A stretch of DNA of 64,000 bases from Clostridiales bacterium. GTDB lineage: Bacteria > Bacillota > Clostridia > Lachnospirales > Lachnospiraceae. A program made the translations under genes and the position numbers. The stretch is taken from the NCBI GenBank assembly GCA_012522735.1, contig JAAYJU010000092.1, positions 1-64,000 of the forward strand, written 5' to 3'. Of the stretch, positions 8,157 through 17,605 are shown piece by piece (positions within the stretch are counted from its first letter, which is position 1; every line of letters starts with the position of its first letter). The notes beneath the pieces are model-generated. The model was not told the DNA's origin, did not search any database, and saw only the letters and a list, made by a program, of their open reading frames with translations.

Positions 8157-9842
8157 TTAAGCTATGTTTTCTGATATCTTTTTGTTATCGATTTGCAATT
8201 CCCTATCACAATAGCCTAGCACTGATTTTCGATGTGAAATGATAAGGCAGGTTATTCTTGGCTTTTGACTACGGATTCCTTCTATTACCTTTAGTTCTGT
8301 TGGCTCATCCAGTGCAGAGGTTGCCTCATCTAAAATCAATAATGGTGACTTTCGAATCAATGCTCTGGCAATTGCTATCCTCTGTGCCTGTCCCTCCGAT
8401 AAACCATGTCCTTTTTCACCAATTACGGTATCTAACCCATGTGGCAATTGTTGAACAAAATGCGCCGAGGCAGATAAGTTCAAAGCTTCCTGAATTTCAT
8501 CTTCCGTGGCAGTTAATTTTCCCATTTGAATATTATCTCTAACCGTACCGCTAAACAAAGTATTTCCTTGGGGAACATATGAAATAAATTCTCTAACACC
8601 AGCATTTACGTTTTCAGACTCACCTTTATTATTAATAAACTGAATCGATCCAGCTGCACTATGGATAAAGGACATAATCAAGCGGATTAGTGTTGTCTTT
8701 CCAATTCCAGAGGCTCCTACCACTGCTACAAACTCTCCGGGCTTCACCGTAAAGGAAATATTATCCAATACTATATCATCTGAATAGCCAAAACAAAGCT
8801 TCTCCACCTTGACACCAACATGGGTGGTGTCAATATAGGTTCTATCAGATATCTCCAGGGGCATATCCTGCAACTCTATGACTCTTCCTGCCGAAGCAAG
8901 AACAGATATGATACGTGGTATCGTATGTGCCAGTGCAAGAATCGGAGCTTGAATACGATTAACCAAGGTCATGAAGACGGACATAGTGCCAAAGGTAATT
9001 GCTTTCTTCGCCAAAAGAAAGGCTCCTATAGTAAAGGCTCCTATATAGCCCAGTTGAAAGGATAGGGATAAAACTGCTGAACTGACAAGGCTCATTTTGC
9101 TCTTTTTAAATACCCAATTAAAACGCTCCTGACGAAGCTCACCCAAGCGCTCTACAGAGTTATTTTCATTGGCAAAGGCTTTCACAATTAATAAATTGCT
9201 AAGACTCTCCTGTATAAAGGACCGATATTTCGATTCCGATTCCTGCACCTTAATCTGAAGCTTTTTAAGCTTCTTTCCTAAAATAAAGCAAATGAGACAA
9301 GAAATAGGTGCTAATACAAGTGCAAAAACAGCAAGACTTGGCTCAAAATAAAACAAGGTAAAGAATGTTATGATCAACTCAATGAATAGGCGGACGATGG
9401 TAGGTATCAGAACAACAATGCCCTCAGAAACAATTTCCGTATCACTAGTCATTCTAGTCAAAAGATCACCTGTATGATATTGCTTTACATCCATCCAGTA
9501 TGATCGGACAATTTTATCGTAAATCTGCTTTCTGATTCCAAAGGAAAACTTCTCATTCAATACAGTAGAGATTAACTGGCTAATGGCACCAATTAGCATA
9601 GACAACAATACTCCCCCGAGGTAGATTAGAATAACCTCCCCATTAATTCCACCGGAAGCTGCTCCATCAATAATTCTCTTTAATATGATTGCCAAGCCAA
9701 CAGAAAGTAAGGTATCCACAATACCTAAAGCCATAACTAATGCAATTTTCGGAATATAGGGTAGAGAATATGAAACAAGCCATACCAAATAACTACCCTG
9801 ATTTCTGCATTTTTTTATTACTTTCAAAAGCTTTCCCATCAT
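8157..9842 (-). CDS. ABC transporter (fused permease-ATPase), likely lasso peptide exporter
   Basis: A half-transporter of 561 residues with an N-terminal six-helix membrane domain (about 20-300) and a C-terminal ATPase. Walker A is GASGIGKTT, the signature LSEGQAQRIAIARAL, Walker B LLILDEATSALDE, and the H-loop ISHRK; all key residues are intact. The start ATG at 9842 follows GAAGGTG; the longer TTG frame overlaps the upstream gene. It is the last gene of the minus-strand lasso operon, 20 bases after the phosphoesterase. In lasso clusters such a gene (type D) exports the mature peptide and confers immunity. That role is inferred from position. Confidence 0.85.
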   Translation of the reverse strand: MMGKLLKVIKKCRNQGSYLVWLVSYSLPYIPKIALVMALGIVDTLLSVGLAIILKRIIDGAASGGINGEVILIYLGGVLLSMLIGAISQLISTVLNEKFSFGIRKQIYDKIVRSYWMDVKQYHTGDLLTRMTSDTEIVSEGIVVLIPTIVRLFIELIITFFTLFYFEPSLAVFALVLAPISCLICFILGKKLKKLQIKVQESESKYRSFIQESLSNLLIVKAFANENNSVERLGELRQERFNWVFKKSKMSLVSSAVLSLSFQLGYIGAFTIGAFLLAKKAITFGTMSVFMTLVNRIQAPILALAHTIPRIISVLASAGRVIELQDMPLEISDRTYIDTTHVGVKVEKLCFGYSDDIVLDNISFTVKPGEFVAVVGASGIGKTTLIRLIMSFIHSAAGSIQFINNKGESENVNAGVREFISYVPQGNTLFSGTVRDNIQMGKLTATEDEIQEALNLSASAHFVQQLPHGLDTVIGEKGHGLSEGQAQRIAIARALIRKSPLLILDEATSALDEPTELKVIEGIRSQKPRITCLIISHRKSVLGYCDRELQIDNKKISENIA

Positions 9843-9862
9843 GGTCACCTTCATTAATAATC

Positions 9863-10672
9863 TCAATTATTACGAGTATTCAAGGTAATACATACAAGCT
9901 CAGGTCGATTATAATATCTAGCAAATACTGAATCTCCAATTCCTCTGCTTACTATCATAGAGCTGCCGTTCATAGAAAAATTTCCACCATCAAACTTTGG
10001 AAAGAGAGATCTGTTATTGTTTAGTAGTCCTTCAATAAAAGGAAGTCGTATAATCCCTCCATGAGTGTGTCCCGATAGTACAAGATTATATCCATACAAG
10101 CTAATGTCTGAAAATGCATTCGGGTCATGACATAGAAGAATATTAAAGTTATCTATATTTTTATTTGGTCCTTTGATATCATTTTTCATAAGATTCCTAT
10201 CTCGATAAGCGATACCGTAGATCCCAATGTGCTCACCCTCCTTGTCAATCGTCTGATAGTCATCATCTAAAAAGTATACCCCATATTCCTCGTAACAATT
10301 TAGAAGCTCTTCATAATTTCGCAAATTATCCTTCTCATGATTGCCTGTTACGGCATACATTGGATAACTTCCTGAAAGTCCCGAAAGCAGATCCCTGATC
10401 GGTGATAAATCCTTATGGTATCCATCAGTTATATCTCCGGTAAATGCAATCATATCCGGATTACAGGACCTTATAGCTCTGATCAGCTTATGTTGATCCT
10501 TCCCAACCACCTTGCCATGTAAGTCTGAAATAAGGACGATTTTGAATCCATCAAATTTCTCATGTAGCTTCTCATACTGATAACTATAATTTGTTATTTC
10601 TAGTCCATTATAAAAACCACAAAGAAAATATATTAATATTAATGAAAAAATTACAATTATAAGTTTCCTCAT
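9863..10672 (-). CDS. Membrane-anchored metallophosphoesterase
   Basis: A 269-residue calcineurin-like phosphoesterase with one N-terminal membrane segment (residues 3-20), so the catalytic domain probably faces outside. The five metal motifs are visible: SDLHGK, FTGDITDG, VTGNHE, LLCHDP and LSGHTHGG. YkuE/YaeI-type relatives act on UDP-diacylglucosamine or other phosphoesters. It lies 29 bases after an HprK-like kinase and 20 bases before the ABC exporter, so it is part of the lasso operon. A role in removing phosphate from a phosphorylated lasso peptide is an attractive but untested idea. Confidence 0.85.
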   Translation of the reverse strand: MRKLIIVIFSLILIYFLCGFYNGLEITNYSYQYEKLHEKFDGFKIVLISDLHGKVVGKDQHKLIRAIRSCNPDMIAFTGDITDGYHKDLSPIRDLLSGLSGSYPMYAVTGNHEKDNLRNYEELLNCYEEYGVYFLDDDYQTIDKEGEHIGIYGIAYRDRNLMKNDIKGPNKNIDNFNILLCHDPNAFSDISLYGYNLVLSGHTHGGIIRLPFIEGLLNNNRSLFPKFDGGNFSMNGSSMIVSRGIGDSVFARYYNRPELVCITLNTRNN

Positions 10673-10701
10673 TACAATATCCTGTCTTACTTTATTTGAA
10701 A

Positions 10702-11601
10702 TTACTCAATTACATTAACTAACAAATTTATCTGTTTTTCGACTGTAAATTCACCAATCGGTCTGACCAAACGGAAGGCATGTATTTTCCTGGCAAGGTT
10801 TATAATCTTTTTAAAATAAGATGGTTTAAAATCCATCCGATAATAAAATTCCTTACAATATATATTTGATTTTATAAGATTAATCTTCTCAAAGCCGGTT
10901 AGTTCAGTTAAGGCCACATCTTCCACATCACCGGGAATGACTTGTATGATTCCAAAGAGTTCTACAGGGTGTTCCAGAAATTCTGCACTTATATCAATAT
11001 TATATTTCAAATCCTCCGAACATGCTCTTTGTAAAAAATTAGTGTCAATACCCAGCTTAACAGCCGTGTCATGACAAACCCTCTGTCTGGGAAAAGCCGG
11101 AGCCGACATTACTTGTCCACTATCTAGCAACATGACCGGAGAAATATCATCAGATAAAATATTGTATCCCTTTAAGCGAAGTGCAGTTGATAAGGTGGTT
11201 TTACCGGCACCACATTGACCCGTAATTATAATTGCCTGCCTATTTATTACAATAGCACTTCCATGTAGTGCTATCATTTCTTTTTGCACCAGAAGCACAC
11301 CCATACATGTTCCCAACAGGTATACTATAATAAGCTCCATATCGGCCTGATCGTAGGGGTCAATTTCAATTAGGCTTCCCCCGCTTATCTTATATTTTGC
11401 CACATTCCTGATATCACATAAAAATTCATTCTCATTCATAGTATAAAAAGTCTTGTAATCTTTCCCTTTTTCTGTATCCATATTAAATTTGCTTATGATA
11501 ATTTTTAAATCATAATCTAATGAAGTGCTCACAATACCTGGTAATTCTATTTCAGAGATAATATTCATCCCTAACATGTAATAAGTATAGCTTTTCTCCA
11601 T
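10702..11601 (-). CDS. HprK-like peptide serine kinase of the lasso cluster (copy 1)
   Basis: A 299-residue protein of the HPr-kinase-like group found in paeninodin-type lasso clusters. Walker A reads GQCGAGKTT (about residues 146-154), followed by LSDDISPVM with the acidic pair expected in HprK folds and the APAFPRQRVCHD motif shared with copy 2 at 14568. Characterised relatives phosphorylate the C-terminal serine of the precursor peptide. Precursor 1, just upstream, ends in Glu rather than Ser, so its target residue is unclear. It lies 140 bases downstream of precursor 1 with a long hairpin between them. Confidence 0.82.
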   Translation of the reverse strand: MEKSYTYYMLGMNIISEIELPGIVSTSLDYDLKIIISKFNMDTEKGKDYKTFYTMNENEFLCDIRNVAKYKISGGSLIEIDPYDQADMELIIVYLLGTCMGVLLVQKEMIALHGSAIVINRQAIIITGQCGAGKTTLSTALRLKGYNILSDDISPVMLLDSGQVMSAPAFPRQRVCHDTAVKLGIDTNFLQRACSEDLKYNIDISAEFLEHPVELFGIIQVIPGDVEDVALTELTGFEKINLIKSNIYCKEFYYRMDFKPSYFKKIINLARKIHAFRLVRPIGEFTVEKQINLLVNVIE

Positions 11602-11659
11602 ACATTCTTCCTTTTTTTATCTCTCTTTCTTTATAAAATCCGCTATGTAAACATCAAAG

Positions 11660-11709
11660 GGAAGGGTGTCAAATTGATGAAACTAATCATCGTTTGTTGA
11701 CATCCTTCC
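11660..11709 (-). promoter_or_regulatory. Intergenic mRNA hairpin after lasso precursor 1
   Basis: Arms 11660-11672 and 11697-11709 pair over 13 bp with one G-U, and an inner GATGA/TCATC stem extends it. There is no T-tract after it on the minus strand, so it more likely stabilises or processes the mRNA than terminates it. Such hairpins between precursor and downstream genes keep precursor mRNA abundant in other lasso operons. Confidence 0.55.
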
Positions 11710-11740
11710 TTAAGACACGACATCAATTCACATATGCCTC

Positions 11741-11899
11741 TTATTCTTGAATTGGATAATCCAACGCAGGACCGCTAGTACCAACCATAATATCACCGTC
11801 TACATTGTATACAGTTCCATCTATTGGGAGGCCATAACCACCGGCATTTGTTAACTGTACATTTAGACTTAATAATTCTGGCTTGCTCCATTTTTTCAT
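11741..11899 (-). CDS. Lasso peptide precursor 1 (paeninodin-like)
   Basis: This 52-residue ORF begins MKKWSKPELLSLNV and has GGAGG five to six bases upstream. Leader features match paeninodin-type precursors: Trp4, a KP pair, Leu-rich centre and Thr17 at position -2 before the predicted cleavage. The core would start AGGYGLPID, giving an Ala1-Asp9 nine-membered macrolactam ring, the same geometry as paeninodin. The tail is long (34 core residues) and ends in PIQE, without a C-terminal Ser. It lies directly after a cyclase gene and before an HprK-like kinase. Cleavage site and ring are predictions. Confidence 0.85.
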   Translation of the reverse strand: MKKWSKPELLSLNVQLTNAGGYGLPIDGTVYNVDGDIMVGTSGPALDYPIQE

Positions 11900-11944
11900 T
11901 CTTATCCCTCCTTTCCATAAGAAAATTTTATTATTCGATGCACT

Positions 11945-13867
11945 CTACTTAAGAAATCGATACAAACTTATGATTGTCATGATAGCTTGCACCTCGTAAT
12001 CTTCTTTATCCGGAGGCAATTCACTCATTTTTGAAAGTACTTCTTTTAATTTGTGAGTATCAGCAACATACTTTATCCTATCATTACTAATGGCTTGGGT
12101 AAATTCCTTCACTATACTTACCCAGTCCTGCTGCAGCCGTTGAACCCAATCGGCACTTTGCCTTCCACGCTCTCTCATATTTGTACGTATTAAGTCAGGA
12201 AGAATTCCTTTCATAGATCTCCTGATCAAGCTTCTATCAATCCCATCCTTAACAAACTGTTCCGAAGGTAAAGCCATACAAAACTCAATAACCCGTTTAT
12301 CTCTTGTAGGATCACGCCTCACCACACCATATTCGATTGACAACCTTGCCTCTGAAGCAGCTGATTGTGAAAACAACAAATTATTGCTTATAAAAAATCT
12401 TGCTTCCTTAACCGTCTGCCCTTTTTTATAATATTTATCTAACCTATTTTGCTTTAAGCATTTACTGATCTTCCACTTATGAGCCAACTTTTTATCAATT
12501 ATATGATTAATTGTATTGGATTCTCTCTTTGTCCTTCTAAACTCTTTAATAAATCGTGGCACATAAAGTAATATAAAATACTTAATAACACTTTTCGGTA
12601 TCCTATTATGTAATCTTGAATATTTCATTATTTCTTTATATGCAGTGATGAGCTTTAACCTATTAATCAAGGTAACAATATGATCCGTTATATTTCCATA
12701 TGAAATTGTATAATTACCTGATTGACCGTCAAGTAAAACTTTACAGCCATCTTCTTTTGCAAGCTGGGCGATCCTATCGATCCAGTAAAAATTAGCAAAA
12801 TATTTAAAAGGATACTCTTGTATTAATCTTAAATGTTCCATCTGATTATAAGAGTTTAGTTTATCAAAAGTACAATATTTCAGATCTATATTTTGATAAT
12901 TCTTGACTAATTCATTAATGTATTTACTCTCATCAGCCACTATCCCTTTGGGCAGCCAATCTACATAATCCGGCTTTGGTATTGAACTATATGCTCTCAG
13001 CTTTTTCGATTTCTGATTTAGATTTAGCGCAGCAACACATGCAATAGAGCCCGAGTCTAAGCCTCCGCTCAGCATTATTCCGATTTCATCATCAGCAACT
13101 AATCTACAGTTTACAGCTTCAAAGAACACCTTCCGGAAAGCTTCTTCATAGGCGGCATCACTACCGAGCTTTAATGGCTTCACTTCCATTGGATTCCAGT
13201 ATTTTTTGGCTTCTATTTTATCCTTTGTAAAAATCATATATGTAGCAGGCGGAAGCTGTTTTATACCTTCATAAAATGTTAACTCTAGATCCAATTCATT
13301 TATTGCTTCCAGAGCAGCCAAATAATTAGCGATCCATTGCTCAGAATATGATATATTTTTTTTAACATATAATAATGGATTGATTAAGGTGCTGAAAGCG
13401 ATTGTATTATCTTCCTGGGTATAATACAAAATCCTTTTTCCGACATGATCTCTGCATAGGTATAGCTCTTCTTTTTCTTTATTCCAAATAGCAAAAGCAA
13501 AGTCTCCTATCAAATGCTTAGGTACTTCTTTATTCCATAGTATATAGGCTTCTAAAATCAATTCACTATTTGTAATATCATATAAAGGTCTGTCTTCCAT
13601 ATGTAACTCGTGGTATAATTGTTCTCTGTTATCAATAATAGCATCTGCCACAATAATTAACTCATTATTATGTCCAAATCTAGGTAATTGCTCCATTTTA
13701 TCCTGAGCAGTAATAGGCTGTATTGTATTTCCAAGACATATTGTATCGCTTTCAAACTTGAACTCTATACTATTAGGAAATCTACTCAAATAATTAATCA
13801 TCAACCTAAAGTCTTCGATACATACCTCTTTCTTTCCCTTTCTTATCATTCCACATATCGTACTCAT
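11945..13867 (-). CDS. Lasso peptide macrolactam synthetase (asparagine-synthetase-like), copy 1
   Basis: A 640-residue AsnB-like protein: N-terminal glutamine-amidotransferase-like domain, then an ATP-pyrophosphatase domain with SGGLDSGS (about residues 265-272). The N-terminus reads MSTICG instead of the MCGI of true asparagine synthetases, so the nucleophilic Cys2 is missing, as in lasso cyclases. It should adenylate the Asp9 side chain of the core and close the ring with the N-terminus. The ATG at 13867 has GAGGAGC just upstream and is preferred over 13882. A consensus promoter precedes it, and precursor 1 starts 45 bases after its stop. Confidence 0.88.
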   Translation of the reverse strand: MSTICGMIRKGKKEVCIEDFRLMINYLSRFPNSIEFKFESDTICLGNTIQPITAQDKMEQLPRFGHNNELIIVADAIIDNREQLYHELHMEDRPLYDITNSELILEAYILWNKEVPKHLIGDFAFAIWNKEKEELYLCRDHVGKRILYYTQEDNTIAFSTLINPLLYVKKNISYSEQWIANYLAALEAINELDLELTFYEGIKQLPPATYMIFTKDKIEAKKYWNPMEVKPLKLGSDAAYEEAFRKVFFEAVNCRLVADDEIGIMLSGGLDSGSIACVAALNLNQKSKKLRAYSSIPKPDYVDWLPKGIVADESKYINELVKNYQNIDLKYCTFDKLNSYNQMEHLRLIQEYPFKYFANFYWIDRIAQLAKEDGCKVLLDGQSGNYTISYGNITDHIVTLINRLKLITAYKEIMKYSRLHNRIPKSVIKYFILLYVPRFIKEFRRTKRESNTINHIIDKKLAHKWKISKCLKQNRLDKYYKKGQTVKEARFFISNNLLFSQSAASEARLSIEYGVVRRDPTRDKRVIEFCMALPSEQFVKDGIDRSLIRRSMKGILPDLIRTNMRERGRQSADWVQRLQQDWVSIVKEFTQAISNDRIKYVADTHKLKEVLSKMSELPPDKEDYEVQAIMTIISLYRFLK

Positions 13868-13951
13868 GGTAATGCTCCTCATCCTACAAGTTTAGTAATT
13901 CAGAATTTCAGTTTGACTTACCTAATTTTTATTAATTTCCCAGTTTTTTAC

Positions 13952-13980
13952 ATTATAGTATATTAAAAATATAATGTCAA
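13952..13980 (-). promoter_or_regulatory. Consensus promoter for cyclase 1 and lasso precursor 1
   Basis: On the minus strand TTGACA (13980-13975) and TATAAT (13957-13952) match both consensus hexamers, with exactly 17 bp between them, 85 bases before the cyclase start. It makes the operon from 13867 down to 8157 a transcription unit separate from the B2 gene. Confidence 0.75.
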
Positions 13981-14035
13981 CAATATGCTTGATATCTATC
14001 ATATCTGTAAGCTTTTTATATAAGCTAGCCCCCAT

Positions 14036-14464
14036 CTATTTTCGAAATTTAGCGACCGTTGTATAATCACTCCCGTTACCACCTGTAACATAGTAGCAAC
14101 CGGTCCTTAACCAAGCATGAGCTACCATCTTATTTTCTTCACTTCTTATCCCAAGATATAATGTAGAGCTAACATCCTTCTTAGTAAGAAGCCTTTGGGC
14201 TGTCAGCGCACGAACCAGACACTTACTTTCCCAGGGCGTATGCTCTGAGACACGGTTCACATAATATGCGATTTTCCTAGCCCAGCCATAGCTTTCCTTA
14301 CTTTCAAGCTCAGGTGATTCCTCCCCGGATATACCATAATAGCCTTTCACATATTTAACAGGAACAATTAGAAGCACCAGCCTAAATACCGCCGCCCATA
14401 GCCATACCTGAATCGTTAGCCACTTATCTCGATTATATCTTATATAATTTGTTATCCGAATCAT
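14036..14464 (-). CDS. Lasso peptide leader protease, B2 type
   Basis: A 142-residue transglutaminase-like cysteine protease of the lasso B2 family. Catalytic residues are Cys82 in ESKCLVRALTAQ and His116 in VAHAWLR; the third residue may be Asn or Asp in GGNGSDY. A hydrophobic segment (about 16-37) could tether it to the membrane. It cuts leader from core after recognition by a B1/RRE protein. The ATG at 14464 has AAGGAG eight bases upstream; the longer GTG frame is rejected. This is the only B2 in the window, so it probably serves both precursors. It lies 103 bases after kinase copy 2, likely co-transcribed. Confidence 0.85.
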   Translation of the reverse strand: MIRITNYIRYNRDKWLTIQVWLWAAVFRLVLLIVPVKYVKGYYGISGEESPELESKESYGWARKIAYYVNRVSEHTPWESKCLVRALTAQRLLTKKDVSSTLYLGIRSEENKMVAHAWLRTGCYYVTGGNGSDYTTVAKFRK

Positions 14465-14567
14465 TCTTATCACTCCTTAAAGTTTTCCACTATATTATGC
14501 AAAAATCTATTTAGCACCTTAATTTATATCTAATTTGTCGGGCAGGTATATATAAATCTGATATATA

Positions 14568-15473
14568 CTAATTAGTTATCGTAATTATATAATCAACAAT
14601 CTCTTTCAACATATTCGCTCCGACAGGTCTTCTTATTAAGTAAATCGGAGCTTTAGATGCGATTTCAAGACATTTACTAGCAGTAGCCGCCTCATATCTT
14701 TGTTCCCTTAGCAGCCTTCTAAGGAAAAGATTATTGACACAGGCACGAAGCTTGTCAAATCCCTTGAGCTCCATTAATAACAGCTCGTCCGCATTATCTC
14801 CTAATTCCAATAGGAAGATAGCCTTCAGAGGCTTTTCTTCTACACAAAACTCTGCTTCATAGGGTACTAGATATTTATCTTTCTCTTCATTAATGTAGAT
14901 CATAGATTGAGGACAATAGCCCCTTTGAGTAACAACATCTCTGCAGAGCTTTTGAAATGGAAAACTAGGTGCAGCTACGAATCTTCCTGAATCATTCATT
15001 CGAACTACAGCCATATCATCAGCCATGAGGGTAAAATCCATATCTAATAAGGCATTTGTTATTGTTGATTTGCCACTCCCACTCTCTCCTGCTATTAGAA
15101 TAGCTTCTCCTCCTTTGGATACTGCCGCACAATGAAATGCCATCTCTTTTCTTTGCAGGTATAGCATCGACAGGCCATATCCCAATATGTAGGTTCGAAG
15201 ATAATCTAGATCGGCACCTGCTCGAAGCTCATAGGTCACCCGATTTCCTTCCTCTACTAATAACCATGTAGTAGAGTTGGCAAGCCAGCTTCTCTTTTCA
15301 TTAAAACAATATTTACGTTCCTTTTCCTGTCTCTTAATATCCTCAGGTATCATTCCTGCCTGAATAATGATATCCAAAGGTTCACATTCAATATTTCTTA
15401 CCGTAACCAATTGAGGAAAAGGAATATCTGTTATTACTGTATTTCCATACAAACGATAGGAATACACATTCAC
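14568..15473 (-). CDS. HprK-like peptide serine kinase of the lasso cluster (copy 2)
   Basis: A 301-residue paralogue of the kinase at 10702, with Walker A GESGSGKST (about 134-142), the acidic pair in LMADDMAVV and the shared APSFPFQKLCRD motif. It is divergent from cyclase 2, whose precursor ends in a C-terminal Ser, the residue phosphorylated in paeninodin. This kinase is therefore the natural candidate for modifying precursor 2. The region between 15474 and 15558 is a divergent promoter region, which would allow coordinate control. Confidence 0.82.
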   Translation of the reverse strand: MNVYSYRLYGNTVITDIPFPQLVTVRNIECEPLDIIIQAGMIPEDIKRQEKERKYCFNEKRSWLANSTTWLLVEEGNRVTYELRAGADLDYLRTYILGYGLSMLYLQRKEMAFHCAAVSKGGEAILIAGESGSGKSTITNALLDMDFTLMADDMAVVRMNDSGRFVAAPSFPFQKLCRDVVTQRGYCPQSMIYINEEKDKYLVPYEAEFCVEEKPLKAIFLLELGDNADELLLMELKGFDKLRACVNNLFLRRLLREQRYEAATASKCLEIASKAPIYLIRRPVGANMLKEIVDYIITITN

Positions 15474-15495
15474 GCCTCCATAAATTAATTTTATA

Positions 15496-15524
15496 TTGTC
15501 ATAACTGTAAATTTATGGTATCAT
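15496..15524 (+). promoter_or_regulatory. Predicted promoter for cyclase 2 and precursor 2
   Basis: TTGTCA (15496-15501) and TATCAT (15519-15524) have a 17-bp spacer, 35 bases before the cyclase start. It lies in the 85-base divergent gap with kinase 2. Confidence 0.55.
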
Positions 15525-15558
15525 ATTTTACAAATATATACAATAGGGGTGTTGTACT

Positions 15559-17493
15559 ATGTCCGCAATCTGGGGAACTATATCATTCAATAATACCATT
15601 TCTGAAGATGCTGATTCCATAATGCGTTCTTATTATATAAGTAATTGCAAGATTGATCGCAGCAGCTTCCTTATGCAATCTAATTTTTACTTCGGCTGTG
15701 GTATTCAACATATAACACAAGAAGCATATGATGAGATTCTCCCTGTCTTTGATGCTAACCATAAGCTATGCTTTACTGCGGACTGTCTCCTTGACAATCG
15801 CGATGAATTACTTGAGCTGCTTAGTGAGACAAGAACCTCCTTGCCTGACGGTAAGCTTATGCTATCTGCTTACCTACGTTGGGGAATCGATTGCATAAAG
15901 TATTTCAGGGGCTTATTTAGCTTTGCTGTCTATGATATTGAGAAAAACACGATATATCTTGCTACTGACCAAGTCTCCAGTCGTTGTCTTTACTATTACT
16001 GGAGCAAAGAAGAACTTACCTTCTCAACCCTATTAATGCCTTTGCGTTTACTACATAGGAATATTTCTTATAATCAGCTCTATTTGAAGGATTTTCTGAC
16101 TGCACCGGGACTTATGCCAAGCATTGTATCAAAAGAAACTCCCTTCGAGCAGGTATTCAAATTAAATCCAGGAACTTATTTAGAGATTACATCTAAAGGT
16201 ATAAGGGAAGTGGAGTATTGGACTCCCAGCATGCCATTAACCAACTGTGACTGCAGTTCTCCTGAGGAATATGGTACATATTTTCGAGCCTTGTATGAAA
16301 GCTGCATACAGGATGCGCTTCGCACAGATAAAAATATAGGCATTGCCCTAAGCAGCGGCCTAGATTCCTCCAGTGTGGGTGCCATCGCCGCCAATTTTCT
16401 TCAAAAGAAGAATAAAAAGCTTTATACCTATACCTATGTACCCTATGAGCCGGTAGCTCAAGATAAAGACAAAAATAAAATCCATAACGAAGAAGAGGAT
16501 GTCATGAAAATCGTAAGCATGTATCCCAACATGGTTCCGCTCTTTCTTAATAATGATGGAAAAAACTGCTTTTATGGCATTACATTCGGAATAGATATCA
16601 TGGAAATTCCATATAAAGCATTTGGTAATCTTCCAAGCTTATTTGAAATCTATGATAAGGCTTCTATTAATTCCTGTAAGGTTGTGCTGTCTGGACAAAT
16701 GGGTAATAGTACGGTTTCCTCTGGTTATATTGAGGATATTTTATATGATCTTTATACAAAAAGAAAATACTTATCCTTTTTAAAATATTTGAATAGCTAT
16801 TGTAAAACCACAAAGAAGAGTCGAAAACATGCATTTAAGGAATTTGTTCGGTATTTTCATAATTCAAAAAAGATGTATTCCGATAACAATTTTAACTACG
16901 TCCCAGATAATCCATTTCTTAAGGATACGATATGTGATGACTACCCCATAAGGGAAAGATATGCAAGCGGTGATTTATCTTTATATAAAGGGAGTTTACC
17001 TGTTCCTAGACATCTGTATCTAAAGCAGCTTGGTTTGAAAACACCTTATACCTATATAGGTGAATTCGAGACAAAGGCTGGCCTGCATTATGGACTTGTC
17101 CTTCGCGACCCTACAAAGGATATGCGCATCCTAAGCTTTTGCTATCACCTACCGTATCACTTATTTGCATACGGAGGAACTCCGAGGTGGCTTATTCGTT
17201 CCCAATCAAAGGATATTTTACCTGATGACCTGCGAAATAATTGGTTACGTTATGGTATTCAAAATTCGGATTATCATACACGTCTTATTCGTGATTGGGA
17301 TAGGCTTTATCCTCTTTTGAAGGAGTCCTTGTACTCCTCAAAAATCCTTCCCTATATGAATGAGGAGGCAGTATCTGACTTCTTTAATAATACAAAATCA
17401 GCATTAAGTGCAAAAAATGAATTAGATTTAAAGTACTTAATGATAGTTCATGTGCTAAATTCTTTTTTGAATTTGCCTAAATGTATAGTATAA
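15559..17493 (+). CDS. Lasso peptide macrolactam synthetase (asparagine-synthetase-like), copy 2
   Basis: A 644-residue paralogue of the cyclase at 11945. The N-terminus is MSAIWG, again lacking Cys2, and the pyrophosphatase loop reads SSGLDSSS (about 264-271). Towards the C-terminus both copies share a segment with RDPTKDMRILSF or RDPTRDKRVIEF, typical of lasso C proteins. It is followed 112 bases later by precursor 2, the same cyclase-precursor order as in the other arm. Having two diverged cyclases with one B2 suggests each cyclase is matched to its own core. An ordinary asparagine synthetase is unlikely because Cys2 is absent. Confidence 0.88.
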   Translation: MSAIWGTISFNNTISEDADSIMRSYYISNCKIDRSSFLMQSNFYFGCGIQHITQEAYDEILPVFDANHKLCFTADCLLDNRDELLELLSETRTSLPDGKLMLSAYLRWGIDCIKYFRGLFSFAVYDIEKNTIYLATDQVSSRCLYYYWSKEELTFSTLLMPLRLLHRNISYNQLYLKDFLTAPGLMPSIVSKETPFEQVFKLNPGTYLEITSKGIREVEYWTPSMPLTNCDCSSPEEYGTYFRALYESCIQDALRTDKNIGIALSSGLDSSSVGAIAANFLQKKNKKLYTYTYVPYEPVAQDKDKNKIHNEEEDVMKIVSMYPNMVPLFLNNDGKNCFYGITFGIDIMEIPYKAFGNLPSLFEIYDKASINSCKVVLSGQMGNSTVSSGYIEDILYDLYTKRKYLSFLKYLNSYCKTTKKSRKHAFKEFVRYFHNSKKMYSDNNFNYVPDNPFLKDTICDDYPIRERYASGDLSLYKGSLPVPRHLYLKQLGLKTPYTYIGEFETKAGLHYGLVLRDPTKDMRILSFCYHLPYHLFAYGGTPRWLIRSQSKDILPDDLRNNWLRYGIQNSDYHTRLIRDWDRLYPLLKESLYSSKILPYMNEEAVSDFFNNTKSALSAKNELDLKYLMIVHVLNSFLNLPKCIV

Positions 17494-17605
17494 AGATCTC
17501 TATCATATGAAACCTTACAATTCTGTTATAATATTTCTATATTTTACCTTTACATGGTATGATTATTATAGCAATAAAAATAAATTAAAAAGGAAGGTAA
17601 ATAAT

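Noticed and set aside
11945-17493. Two true asparagine synthetases
   Set aside because: Both lack Cys2 after the initiator Met and are each followed by a lasso-type precursor, with HprK-like kinases and a B2 protease alongside.
17507-17605. Longer start for lasso precursor 2
   Set aside because: The upstream ATG lacks a ribosome binding site and would add hydrophobic residues not seen in relatives; the ATG at 17606 aligns to precursor 1.
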